The notes beneath the pieces are model-generated. The model was given only the letters and a program-made list of their open reading frames with translations, searched no databases and was not told the origin of the DNA. A DNA stretch of 64,000 nucleotides from Streptomyces albospinus. Lineage in GTDB: Bacteria > Actinomycetota > Actinomycetes > Streptomycetales > Streptomycetaceae. This document shows, one piece after another, positions 24,660-32,647 of the stretch. The position numbers and the translations under genes are program-made. Every line of letters begins with the position of its first letter. Position 1 is the first letter of the stretch. Location of the stretch: contig NZ_BMRP01000025.1 of the NCBI RefSeq assembly GCF_014648695.1, positions 1 to 64,000 of the forward strand, in the 5' to 3' direction.

Positions 24660-25523
24660 GTGACCAGCTATCTGTCGATCGGCGACTTCTCGCGCGCCAC
24701 CCACATGACCATCAAGACCCTGCGCCACTACCACGAGATCGGCCTGCTGGAACCGGTCGAGGTCGATCCGCAGACCGGCTACCGGCGCTACACAGCCGAG
24801 CAGATCCCCACAGCCCAGGTGGTGCGCCGCTTCCGGGACCTCGGGATGCCCCTGGAGGAGATCAGGACCGTCCTGGCCGCGGCGGATGTGGAGACCCGCA
24901 ACCGGCACATCGGCGCGCACCTGCGCCGTCTGGAGGAAGAACTGGGCCGCACCCAGCGCGCGGTCGCGGCGTTGCACGATCTGCTGACGCCACCGGCATC
25001 CGGGGACGCGCCCAGGATCGAACTGCGCAGCGTCGGCGCGGTAGAGGCCGCGGCGGTCACGGCGACGGTCGAGGCCCAGGACGTCGCGGCCTGGTTCCAG
25101 GGCGCCCTCGGCGAACTGTACGCAACCGTGGCGAGCCAGGGGCTGCGGGAGACCGGCCATGCCGGTGGGGTGTACGCGGACGAGTTGTTCACCCTGCACC
25201 GGGGACAGGCCACCGTCTTCGTGCCCTGCAACGGCCCCATCCGGCCGCTCGGCCGGGTCGAACCGCTACACGTGCCGCCGGCGGAGCTCGCCGTGATCGA
25301 ACACAGCGGCCCGCCTTCCGAGGTCGATCGCGCCTACGGCGCACTGGCCGCGTACGTCTCGCGCCACGCGCTCGCCGTCGACGGCCCGATCCGCGAGTAC
25401 TACCTGGTCGGCCGGCGCCAGACCCCGGATAGCGAGCTCTGGCGGACCGAAGTCTGCTGGCCGGTCTTCCGCACCGGCGTCACCGACCACGGCACCGCAG
25501 CCCAGTCGTCCGCAACGGTGTAG
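24660..25523 (+). CDS. MerR-family regulator with GyrI-like ligand domain
   Basis: A 287-aa regulator. The N-terminal MerR HTH is 'YLSIGDFSRATHMTIKTLRH' followed by YHEIGLLEP and 'TGYRRYTAEQIP'. A helical linker (about residues 75-120) joins it to a C-terminal GyrI-like effector-binding domain ('VFVPCNGPIRPLGRVE', 'REYYLVGRRQTPDSELWRTE'). This layout is that of BltR/TipA-like drug-sensing regulators. The GTG start has no ribosome binding site and sits next to its own 19-bp-spacer promoter, implying autoregulation and leaderless translation. Confidence 0.93.
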   Translation: MTSYLSIGDFSRATHMTIKTLRHYHEIGLLEPVEVDPQTGYRRYTAEQIPTAQVVRRFRDLGMPLEEIRTVLAAADVETRNRHIGAHLRRLEEELGRTQRAVAALHDLLTPPASGDAPRIELRSVGAVEAAAVTATVEAQDVAAWFQGALGELYATVASQGLRETGHAGGVYADELFTLHRGQATVFVPCNGPIRPLGRVEPLHVPPAELAVIEHSGPPSEVDRAYGALAAYVSRHALAVDGPIREYYLVGRRQTPDSELWRTEVCWPVFRTGVTDHGTAAQSSATV

Positions 25524-25736
25524 GGCACATCACGCCTGTTGCCACACCAGTGCTGCCCACTCTCGCAGGAACACTGAGCCTTTCCACCCTTTGCTGAGCT
25601 GTCTTCCATCGCAACGGAGGACGTAGCCAGGCACTGGACGAGGAGCCATAAGAGACGGGTTTAGAAGTGGTCCCTACCGTCGGTCACCGACGTCGCATAG
25701 CCCTGGCCGACCACACCGCCCCGTATGGAGCTGCTC

Positions 25737-27029
25737 GTGAGAACGTCCGATACCCCCGTGCCTGCTCGGTTGCGCACGCTGCGCCCTCGGCTGCGTCTGC
25801 CCATGGAGCGGCCGTCGCCTGGTACGCCACGCCGCCCCCGGCAGAGGCGAGGCGTGCTCGCCGCCTCGGCGCTGATCGCAATGAGTGCGATGGCCCTGTC
25901 CGCGTGTGGCGGGGGCGGCGCGGCAGGCAGCGACGAAGGGGCCAAGGGCGCGTCCGGCATCAGGATCAAGGTCTCGGCACAGGACGGCGCCACCGATGCC
26001 GGCCTCAGCACCGGTGTCAGGGTCAGTGGGGGCAAGCTGACCGAAGTGCGGCTGATCCGGGTGGACAACGGCGCCTCGGTCAAGGGCGCGATAGCCGCCG
26101 ACGGCTCCTCCTGGAAACCCTCGGTCCAGCTGGAGCGCGGCACCACATACAAGCTGGTCGCCAACGCCAAGGCCGACAACGGCCGGACGGCCACCGAGAA
26201 CGCCACTTTCACCACGGTCTCCTCGAAGAACAGCTTCCTCGCCTCCTACACCCCTGACGGCGGCAAGACCGTCGGCGTCGGCATGCCGGTGTCCTTCACC
26301 TTCGACAAGTCGATCGCCAACAAGAAGGACGTCCAGTCCCACATCACGGTGACCTCCAGCAGCGGCCAGCAGGTCGTCGGCCACTGGTTCGGCTCCCAGC
26401 GCCTGGACTTCCGGCCGCAGGAGTACTGGAAGGCCGGCTCCAAGGTCACGTTGAAAATCGACCTGGACGGCGTGAAGGGCGGAGGCGGCATCACCGGCGT
26501 GCAGTCCAAGACGCTGGCCTTCACCATCGGCCGGTCCCAGGTCTCCACCGTCGACATGAACACCCAGACCATGACGGTGGTCCGGGACGGCAAGACCATC
26601 AAGTCCGTGCCGATCTCCGGCGGCAGCCCGAAGAACCCGACCTACAACGGCCAGATGGTGATCTCGGAAAAGCTGGTGCAGACCCGGATGGACGGCTCGA
26701 CCGTCGGCTTCAGCAACCCCACGGAGACCTACGACATTCCTGACGTGCCGCACGCGATGCGGCTGTCGGCCTCGGGCACCTTCGTCCACGGCAACTACTG
26801 GGGCAGTCCATCGGTCTTCGGCCGCAGCGGCACCAGCCACGGTTGCATCGGCCTACAGGACAACAAGGGCGGCGGAGGCGAAACCCCGGGCAAGTGGTTC
26901 TTCGACCAGTCACTCCTCGGCGACGTCGTGGTCGTCAAGAACTCGCACGAGCAGACCGTCAAACCGGACAACGGCCTCAACGGCTGGAACCTGTCCTGGT
27001 CCGACTGGCAGGCGGGCAGCGCGCTGTGA
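25737..27029 (+). CDS. L,D-transpeptidase lipoprotein (YkuD with Ig-like domain)
   Basis: A 430-aa exported peptidoglycan cross-linking enzyme. A signal region with an Arg-rich n-region and hydrophobic 'VLAASALIAMSAMALSAC' ends in the lipobox L-S-A-C at about residue 55. An Ig-like/big-fold domain (about residues 100-280) precedes the YkuD catalytic domain. The YkuD motif reads 'HGNYWGS ... TSHGCIGLQD', with catalytic His near 351 and Cys near 369, as in mycobacterial and Streptomyces Ldt enzymes that make 3-3 cross-links. GGAG at 25727-25730 supports GTG 25737; ATG 25725 and ATG 25803 are alternatives. It is a lone gene on this strand. Confidence 0.93.
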   Translation: MRTSDTPVPARLRTLRPRLRLPMERPSPGTPRRPRQRRGVLAASALIAMSAMALSACGGGGAAGSDEGAKGASGIRIKVSAQDGATDAGLSTGVRVSGGKLTEVRLIRVDNGASVKGAIAADGSSWKPSVQLERGTTYKLVANAKADNGRTATENATFTTVSSKNSFLASYTPDGGKTVGVGMPVSFTFDKSIANKKDVQSHITVTSSSGQQVVGHWFGSQRLDFRPQEYWKAGSKVTLKIDLDGVKGGGGITGVQSKTLAFTIGRSQVSTVDMNTQTMTVVRDGKTIKSVPISGGSPKNPTYNGQMVISEKLVQTRMDGSTVGFSNPTETYDIPDVPHAMRLSASGTFVHGNYWGSPSVFGRSGTSHGCIGLQDNKGGGGETPGKWFFDQSLLGDVVVVKNSHEQTVKPDNGLNGWNLSWSDWQAGSAL

Positions 27030-27261
27030 CCGGCCTCCACCCTCTTCGGGACGTCGGCGGTGCAGCCCCGCCCAAGGCCGAACCGACGACAACCGGCCCT
27101 CCGCCCCGAGGGTTTGAGGCTCGCTGCGCGTACGGCAGCGAAGCGCGTTCTCCGCACAGGGGTGGACAACGGGTTGGGCAACCCGGGGTTCGCCGTGCCG
27201 TACCCCGGTGAGGCGCGAAGGTTCCCTGGTCGTACGGGTGACTCCTCCACCCCGTAGACGA
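27030..27261. other. no gene between the transpeptidase and the tnpB remnant
   Basis: No supported gene. The composition changes towards the degenerate tnpB sequence on the minus strand, whose frame continues into this area without homology. Confidence 0.45.
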
Positions 27262-27690
27262 GGTGGCTTCCCGCCAAGCCGGTTGGGCTTCGCGACGGAC
27301 CAGCCCGACCTGTAGAACGTTCAGGGCGCCCACCGTGTCCGCGTGCGCCTGGTGGCCACGGCCAACGCAGTGGAAGGTCTCCTGTGTGGGCCGGTTCTCC
27401 TTGGCGGTGTGCCCGCATGCGGGCACACCGCCGGGAGGTGTTGCGGGGGTCCACCGCCATCACCTCCCGTCCGGCACCTTCCGCCCTGGCGGCCAGGATC
27501 GCGAGGAACGCCCCCCGTCCGGCATCAGCTATCGAGCGGTTCAGACCGGGCTCCACCAGCGGGAAGTCCATGTCACCCTCCGGGAGGGAGAGCTCCCCGC
27601 CCTGCTCGCCGCGCTCCGCTCCCGGAGGTTGCACCTCGCCCTGGTCTTCTCCAGCCTGCTGACCGCCTCGACCTGGAGGAGGACTTCATC
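27262..27690 (-). pseudogene. decayed tnpB (IS200/IS605-type)
   Basis: Pieces of a TnpB/RuvC-type transposon-encoded nuclease are visible in two minus-strand frames. One frame has 'LNRSIADAGRGAFLAIL' and 'MAVDPRNTSRRC'. After a frameshift near 27420 another has 'CGHTAKENRPTQETFHC' and 'GHQAHADTVGALNVLQ'. These match the conserved C-terminal region with the zinc-ribbon cysteines and the final Asp ('HAD'). The N-terminal half is missing and sequence before 27640 is poor. The right edge is the IS1182-family insertion at 27701, so the newer insertion may have removed part of it. There is no complete transposon here. Confidence 0.75.
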
Positions 27691-27704
27691 GTCCCCCCTG
27701 CTAG

Positions 27705-27728
27705 CTTGACTCTGTCGGGGATCTTGGA
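27705..27728 (+). repeat. IS1182-family left inverted repeat
   Basis: Twenty-four bases starting CTTGACTCTGTC, perfectly complementary to the right end at 29513-29536. Confidence 0.93.
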
Positions 27729-27784
27729 GTTTCCCGGTCCGCCAGCTTGATCAACAGGCATGCTCGGGGCTGTTTCGAAGACCG

Positions 27785-29503
27785 ATGCAGTTGTCGAGGT
27801 GCCTGTTGTCGCTCCGTCCCCGTTCCGGTGAGCAAGTCCCGTCTCTGACCGCGCAGATCGCATGGGCGAGCAACCCGGGCGGTACGACGGCGATGTGGGT
27901 GAGAGACCGGCTGGACGGGCTGTGGTGCGACGAGGACTTCGCGGGCTGGTACCCGCGCGACGGACGCCCCGGCATCTCGCCCGCCCAATTGGCCACCGTC
28001 TGCGTGCTGCAGTTCCTGCTCGGCCTGTCGGACCGGCAGGCAGCGGAAGCGGTCCGCTGCCGCATCGATTTCAAGTACGCCATGGCCCTGGAGCTGGACG
28101 ATCCCGGCTTCCACCACAGCGTGCTGGCAGACTTCCGCGAGCGCCTCGCCCAGGACGACCGCGCAGACCGTCTTCTCGATCTGGCGCTCGCGCGCCTGAA
28201 GGAGGCCGGACTCGTGCGCGAGCGCACCACGCAGCGCACCGACTCCACCCACGTCCTGGCCGCGGTGCGCGACTTGACCCGGCTGGAACTTGTCACGGAG
28301 GCGGTCCGTGCCGTGCTGGAAGAAGTGGCCCGCACGGCCGGGCATCTGCTGGTCGGCCTGGTCGACGAGGACTGGGGGCGCCGCTACGGCCGTCCGGTCC
28401 GTCTGGGCAAGAACCCCACCCGGCCCAAGACCAGGATCCTCGCCGCCGGCGAGGACGCCTGCCGGCTGTTGGAACGCCTCCACCGGCAGGGGGCGTGTTA
28501 CCGGCCCGGTCCGCAGGCCGAGGCGTTGCGGCAGATCGTCGTGCAGAACTACTACCGCGACGAGGCGGGCCGCCTGCGCTGGCGCACCGCCGACGACGGC
28601 GGCCTGCCGCCCTCCTCCTCGGCAATCGTCTCGCCCTACGACACCACGGCGCGTTACGTCCGTCATGGGCACATCATCAGCTGGAAGGGGTTCGCCGCGC
28701 ATGTCACCGAGACGTGCGCCTCCGGCAGCGTCAACGTGATCACGGATGTGGCTACCACCTCGGCCGCTACGAACGACGGCCAGGCCCTGCCCGGCATCCA
28801 CACCCGCCTGGCGCGTCGCGGGCTACTGCCCGCAGAGCACCTGGTCGACGGCGGCTACACCTCCCTGGTCCACCTGGAACGAGCCGAGCGCGAACATCAG
28901 GTCACCGTCAGCGGGCCGCTGCCGGGCAACCCCACCCGCCAGCACCGCCAGAACGAAGGCTTCGACCGGGACGACTTCCACATCGACTTCGACCGCCGAC
29001 AAGTCACCTGTCCCCAGGGCCAGGTCAGCAAGGGCTGGCACGGTCCCTACCCGACCTCCTCGCCCACCGCGGCACCCCTGATCGTGGCGCGGTTCACCAA
29101 GAGCCAGTGCCAGCCGTGTCCAGACCGCCCCCGGCGCACCAACTCCCGCGAGAGCGCCCGGAATGTGGGCTTCCCTCCACGAGAACTCCGCGACCTGCAA
29201 GTCCGTGTCCGCAGCGAGCAGCAGACACCCGACTGGAAGGCCCGCTACGCGGTCCGCTCCGGAGTGGAGGGCACCATCAACGAGTTCGCCCACGGACACG
29301 GCATGCGCCACTGCCGCTACCGAGGACAGCCGAAAGCCCACCTGCAACACGTACTCACGGCCATCGCCGTGAACATCGAACGCCTCAGCAGCCGGTCAGT
29401 GACCGAGGAAACCTCTTCACCGAGACCGCCGACCGCCTTCCAGACCTTCCTGGACCAGCGGGAGATTCCCCGGCCGAAGTCCTGGCGAACCCTCGGCAGC
29501 TGA
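27785..29503 (+). CDS. IS1182-family transposase
   Basis: A 572-aa DDE transposase. 'GRPGISPAQLATVCVLQFLL' and 'GLSDRQAAEAVRCRIDFKYA' are the N-terminal IS1182 signature. 'TTQRTDSTHVLAA' holds the first catalytic Asp. 'LVDGGYTS' holds the second, and the C-terminal region 'RSGVEGTINEFAHGHGMR' holds the catalytic Glu. The frame is intact, so the element may be active. The start ATG at 27785 lies 57 bp inside the left end. Confidence 0.93.
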   Translation: MQLSRCLLSLRPRSGEQVPSLTAQIAWASNPGGTTAMWVRDRLDGLWCDEDFAGWYPRDGRPGISPAQLATVCVLQFLLGLSDRQAAEAVRCRIDFKYAMALELDDPGFHHSVLADFRERLAQDDRADRLLDLALARLKEAGLVRERTTQRTDSTHVLAAVRDLTRLELVTEAVRAVLEEVARTAGHLLVGLVDEDWGRRYGRPVRLGKNPTRPKTRILAAGEDACRLLERLHRQGACYRPGPQAEALRQIVVQNYYRDEAGRLRWRTADDGGLPPSSSAIVSPYDTTARYVRHGHIISWKGFAAHVTETCASGSVNVITDVATTSAATNDGQALPGIHTRLARRGLLPAEHLVDGGYTSLVHLERAEREHQVTVSGPLPGNPTRQHRQNEGFDRDDFHIDFDRRQVTCPQGQVSKGWHGPYPTSSPTAAPLIVARFTKSQCQPCPDRPRRTNSRESARNVGFPPRELRDLQVRVRSEQQTPDWKARYAVRSGVEGTINEFAHGHGMRHCRYRGQPKAHLQHVLTAIAVNIERLSSRSVTEETSSPRPPTAFQTFLDQREIPRPKSWRTLGS

Positions 29504-29512
29504 GCCCGACCA

Positions 29513-29536
29513 TCCAAGATCCCCGACAGAGTCAAG
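29513..29536 (-). repeat. IS1182-family right inverted repeat
   Basis: Twenty-four bases, perfect inverted complement of 27705-27728; the next base pair differs. Followed directly by CTAG. Confidence 0.93.
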
Positions 29537-29550
29537 CTAGCCCCGATCCC

Positions 29551-29622
29551 TGGCCCTGGCCCTGGCCCTGGCCCTGGCCCTGGCCCTGGCCCTGGCCCTG
29601 GCCCTGGCCCTGGCCCTGGCCC
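29551..29622. repeat. hexamer tandem repeat, TGGCCC x 12
   Basis: Twelve perfect uninterrupted copies of TGGCCC (72 bp), starting 10 bp after the CTAG at the right IS end and ending about 38 bp before the stop codon of the GNAT gene. Such a pure repeat is prone to length change. Confidence 0.95.
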
Positions 29623-29659
29623 GCCGGATGATCCCACGGCAGGCGCCCTACCCGTGCCG

Positions 29660-30190
29660 TCAGCCGACCCGGCGAGCCAGCACCTGCCCGGGCCAAGTCC
29701 CGGACAGGAAACGGTCGGTGGGAGTGAAACCGTTGCGCTCGTAGAACGCAACCAGCTCGCCCCCGCCACCCGCCCAACAGTCGACCCGCAGCAGCGCCAC
29801 GCCGGCCCGTCGGGTCTCCTCGACGGCATGGGCCAGCAGCGACGCCCCGATGCCCAGACCGGCGTGGCGTCGGTCGGATACCAGCAGTCGGACGTACCGC
29901 TCGGGCTCCCCGGCCGACGCAATCGGCATCTGCGGGCTGGGCCCGGAATCCAACACCAGGGCACCAACAGGCGTTCCGTTCAACTCGGCAATGTACGGGG
30001 CGTTCTCGGTCGTGTACCGCTCGACCCGCGCCACCCCGCCAGGCTTCTGCGAATACGGTGTCGTGCCCCACTGCTCGGTGTTGCCACGCTCGTTCATCCA
30101 GGCCACCGCGGAGTCGAGCATGTCCAAAATGGCCGGTGCGTCGGCCGGGCTGCCTGGTCTGATGCGTATGCCATAACTGGTGTCGTTCAC
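29660..30190 (-). CDS. GNAT acetyltransferase
   Basis: A 176-aa GNAT-fold acetyltransferase. The N-terminus is 'IRIRPGSPADAPAILDML'. Acetyl-CoA motif A is 'VRLLVSDRRHAGLGIGASLL' (R-x-x-G-x-G-x). The C-terminal 'VDCWAGGGGELVAFYERNGF' holds the last beta-bulge motif. GTG 30190 was chosen as the point where family homology begins; the longer upstream frame is Arg/Pro rich and unlike the family. The substrate is unknown. The hexamer repeat lies just beyond its 3' end. Confidence 0.88.
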   Translation of the reverse strand: MNDTSYGIRIRPGSPADAPAILDMLDSAVAWMNERGNTEQWGTTPYSQKPGGVARVERYTTENAPYIAELNGTPVGALVLDSGPSPQMPIASAGEPERYVRLLVSDRRHAGLGIGASLLAHAVEETRRAGVALLRVDCWAGGGGELVAFYERNGFTPTDRFLSGTWPGQVLARRVG

Positions 30191-30570
30191 GGCAGCAGCG
30201 TAGACACTGTCGGGCGGATCACGGGCGCGAAGCCAGTATCTGAGCGCAACCGGCAGCATCGGCGGACTCCGCATGGGGCGGAGCCAGAGGGACCGCCCCA
30301 GGACGTTCCCGCCGTGACCAACGGCGGGCGTCTGAGCCGTCCGGGACGGTGACGCGGGCCTGGGGGGACGTCTCGCCCGGGACGGAGTGGGGTCGGCGGG
30401 GCCGGCGCTAACGTCCGGCCCGGCTCTCGCCGGCATCTCAGCGGGCTGCCATTAGTGAGGCGTTACCGGTGCGCTAGCGATCTCCATCAGAGTCGTACCC
30501 GTCCAGGGCGTTGATGGAGGCCGTTGCGGCCCTCAGCTACCTGCCCACTCATCGAACGGGGGAGCACGAC
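30191..30570. other. intergenic region with no supported gene
   Basis: About 380 bp. Only GC-rich inverted segments and short frames are seen. The right end holds the GGGGGAG ribosome binding site of the small frame at 30571. Confidence 0.45.
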
Positions 30571-30684
30571 ATGCAGAACATGGACAACAATGGCTGCGCC
30601 GAGAAGGCCGCGAAGAAGGGGCAGGGGCGGGGGCTGCAGGGTCCGCTCCTGAAGGGTGGGGTGCCGCGCGCCGTCATGCCGTAG
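30571..30684 (+). CDS. candidate 37-aa basic peptide
   Basis: A short frame with a good ribosome binding site, GGGGGAG about 6 nt before the ATG. It encodes M-Q-N-M-D-N-N-G-C-A-E-K-A-A-K-K-G followed by a Gly-rich basic tail ending P-R-A-V-M-P. It has one Cys near the N-terminus, several Lys and Arg and no signal peptide. It could be a small regulatory or modified peptide or a chance frame; nothing around it encodes peptide-modifying enzymes. The next gene starts 320 bp downstream. Confidence 0.4.
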   Translation: MQNMDNNGCAEKAAKKGQGRGLQGPLLKGGVPRAVMP

Positions 30685-31007
30685 CCGTCCTCGACGTCGG
30701 GCTCGGCCGCAGGCAGGCATGGCAGACCATGCCGCGGCATGCTCTCGACGTCTGCGGTTCGGAGCACTCGGTGATCTTGACAAAGGACACGCTCAGCCGC
30801 GCTGGGGAGGCGCGAGGGTCTGCCAAGAGCTCCCGGAGACCATTTCAAGGGGCTTCAGAGCGCAATCCTCCATCGACCCTCCGCTGAGGATCCTCCTTCG
30901 CGGGAACGCAGCGGCAACTCAGCACCCGCCTCCCCATCCTTCCGGGCGTCCCACTTCTCCGGGTGCCCCACACACCAGAACTACGAACGAATGCGATGGG
31001 GACCGCT

Positions 31008-32210
31008 ATGCGTGAATACAGCCGCCGGGGCGTACTCGGACTCGGGATAGGAGCGGCGGCCTCACTCTCCGTGGCAGGCTGCTCATCCTCCGGGTCGACG
31101 GCCTCCGACAGGGTCGGAACCCAGCCCGGGAACGCGGCGCAGGGCAAGCCGATAGGCGACGGCTCAACCGCGTACACCGGAAGGCAGCCCAACCAACCGC
31201 CCGCACCGGAGAAGCTGGAGCCTGGCCAGAAGCCGCCGCAGTTCGTCGTCTTCTCCTGGGACGGGGCGGGCGAGGTGGGCAACGGCCTCTTCCCGCGGTT
31301 CCGCAAGCTCGCCCGCGACCACAACGCCTCGATGACCTTCTTCCTCTCCGGGCTGTATCTGCTGCCCGAGTCGAAGAAGCGCATGTACCGGCCGCCGAAC
31401 AACCGCGTCGGCGCATCCGACATCGGATACCTCAGCGATGACCACATCAAGGATACGCTGAAGAACGTGCGCGCCGCCTGGCTGGAGGGCCACGAGATAG
31501 GCACGCACTTCAACGGCCACTTCTGCGGCACCAGTTCGGGGTCGGTCGCGCACTGGACCCCCGCCCAGTGGGACGACGAGATCAAGCAGGCCATGGACTT
31601 CGTCACCAAGTGGCGGACCAACACCGGCTTCACCGACCTCGAACCGCTGCCCTTCGACTACAGCAAGGAACTGGTCGGCGGCCGTACACCATGCCTGCTC
31701 GGCCAGGACAACCTGCTTCCCACGGCACGCAAGCGCGGCTGGCGATACGACGCCAGCTCACCAGGCGGCCTCCAGGTCTGGCCCGTCAAGAAGCAGGGCG
31801 TGTGGAACTTCCCGCTCCAGCAGATGCCGTTCCCAGGCCACTCCTTCGAGGTTCTCTCGATGGACTACAACATCCTCGCCAACCAGTCGAAGAACTCCAC
31901 CAAGGCCCCGCCGGCCAACTACCCCGGCTGGCGCAAGCAGGCCACGGAGGCGTACATCGCCGGTTTCCAGCGGGCCTACGAGACCAACCGTGCGCCGTTC
32001 TTCATCGGCAACCACTTCGAGCAGTGGAACGGCGGCATCTACATGGACGCCGTCGAAGAGGCCTTCAAGCACATCGCCGACGACAAGCGCAAGGACGTCC
32101 GGCTGGTCTCCTTCCGCCAGCTCTGCGACTGGCTGGACGCCCAAGACCCGCAGGTCCTCGCCGGCCTACACCGGCTCGGAGTGGGTCAGCAGCTCACCGG
32201 ACGCGGCTGA
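31008..32210 (+). CDS. polysaccharide deacetylase-like exported lipoprotein
   Basis: A 400-aa exported protein. The N-terminus has a twin-arginine motif (S-R-R-G-V-L-G) and a hydrophobic core ending in the lipobox V-A-G-C at about residue 23, so it is probably a Tat-exported lipoprotein. The body matches NodB-like polysaccharide deacetylases: 'FVVFSWDGAGE' is the first Asp motif, 'GHEIGTHFNGHF' the His motif and 'NHFEQWNGGIYM' the later conserved segment. It may de-N-acetylate cell-wall glycan, but the metal-binding set is atypical so activity is uncertain. GGGGA lies 6 nt before the ATG at 31008; an ATG at 30996 is an alternative. Confidence 0.87.
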   Translation: MREYSRRGVLGLGIGAAASLSVAGCSSSGSTASDRVGTQPGNAAQGKPIGDGSTAYTGRQPNQPPAPEKLEPGQKPPQFVVFSWDGAGEVGNGLFPRFRKLARDHNASMTFFLSGLYLLPESKKRMYRPPNNRVGASDIGYLSDDHIKDTLKNVRAAWLEGHEIGTHFNGHFCGTSSGSVAHWTPAQWDDEIKQAMDFVTKWRTNTGFTDLEPLPFDYSKELVGGRTPCLLGQDNLLPTARKRGWRYDASSPGGLQVWPVKKQGVWNFPLQQMPFPGHSFEVLSMDYNILANQSKNSTKAPPANYPGWRKQATEAYIAGFQRAYETNRAPFFIGNHFEQWNGGIYMDAVEEAFKHIADDKRKDVRLVSFRQLCDWLDAQDPQVLAGLHRLGVGQQLTGRG

Positions 32211-32516
32211 CGGCCCCGGGAGGGGACGCCACCGCGACCGTCACCCTCGCCAACGTCCATGCGGCCCCGCTCCCACGGTTGCCAGGCTGTCCCCATCCGC
32301 TGCGACCCGTAGAGTCAACGTAGGCGGACTGCGAGCGGTCGTCAACGGCTTCGGCGGCGAGATGTGCGGCAGTCGACCACGCCTCACCGCGGCGAGTTCA
32401 CCACCGGTGGTTGCCGGCAGGTCCGGCGCATTGCCGAACCTGTGCGCAAGGCAATCGCACGGCGACGCACGGGAGTTGGATGTGACGGGCGTGGACACGC
32501 AAGACTGTGACAACGG
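32211..32516. other. intergenic, no gene
   Basis: No supported gene in this stretch between the deacetylase-like gene and the hairpin at 32517. Confidence 0.5.
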
Positions 32517-32563
32517 GGCCCCTGGCGCTCGGGGGCGTCGTCACCCCGAGCCACCGAGGGGCC
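32517..32563 (+). terminator. two-part hairpin, candidate terminator
   Basis: An inner stem GCTCGGGG/CCCCGAGC (32527-32534 with 32544-32551) sits inside an outer stem GGCCCCT/AGGGGCC (32517-32523 with 32557-32563). It lies 300 nt after the deacetylase-like gene and 85 nt before the convergent amidohydrolase gene, so it could end either. Confidence 0.6.
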
Positions 32564-32647
32564 CTGCCTTCATGCGCCGACGCCATCGCTGATCAGCCGA
32601 TCCAGAACCGACCGATCAGGCCCACTGGGAGGTGAGCGGAAGTCTTC

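Larger units (their letters stand above)
27701..29540 (+). mobile_element. IS1182-family insertion sequence
   Basis: A complete IS of 1,832 bp (27705-29536) with perfect 24-bp terminal inverted repeats. CTAG occurs directly outside both ends (27701-27704 and 29537-29540), consistent with a 4-bp target duplication. It encodes one transposase. The intact ends and frame suggest a recent insertion. It separates the tnpB remnant from a hexamer repeat. Confidence 0.93.
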
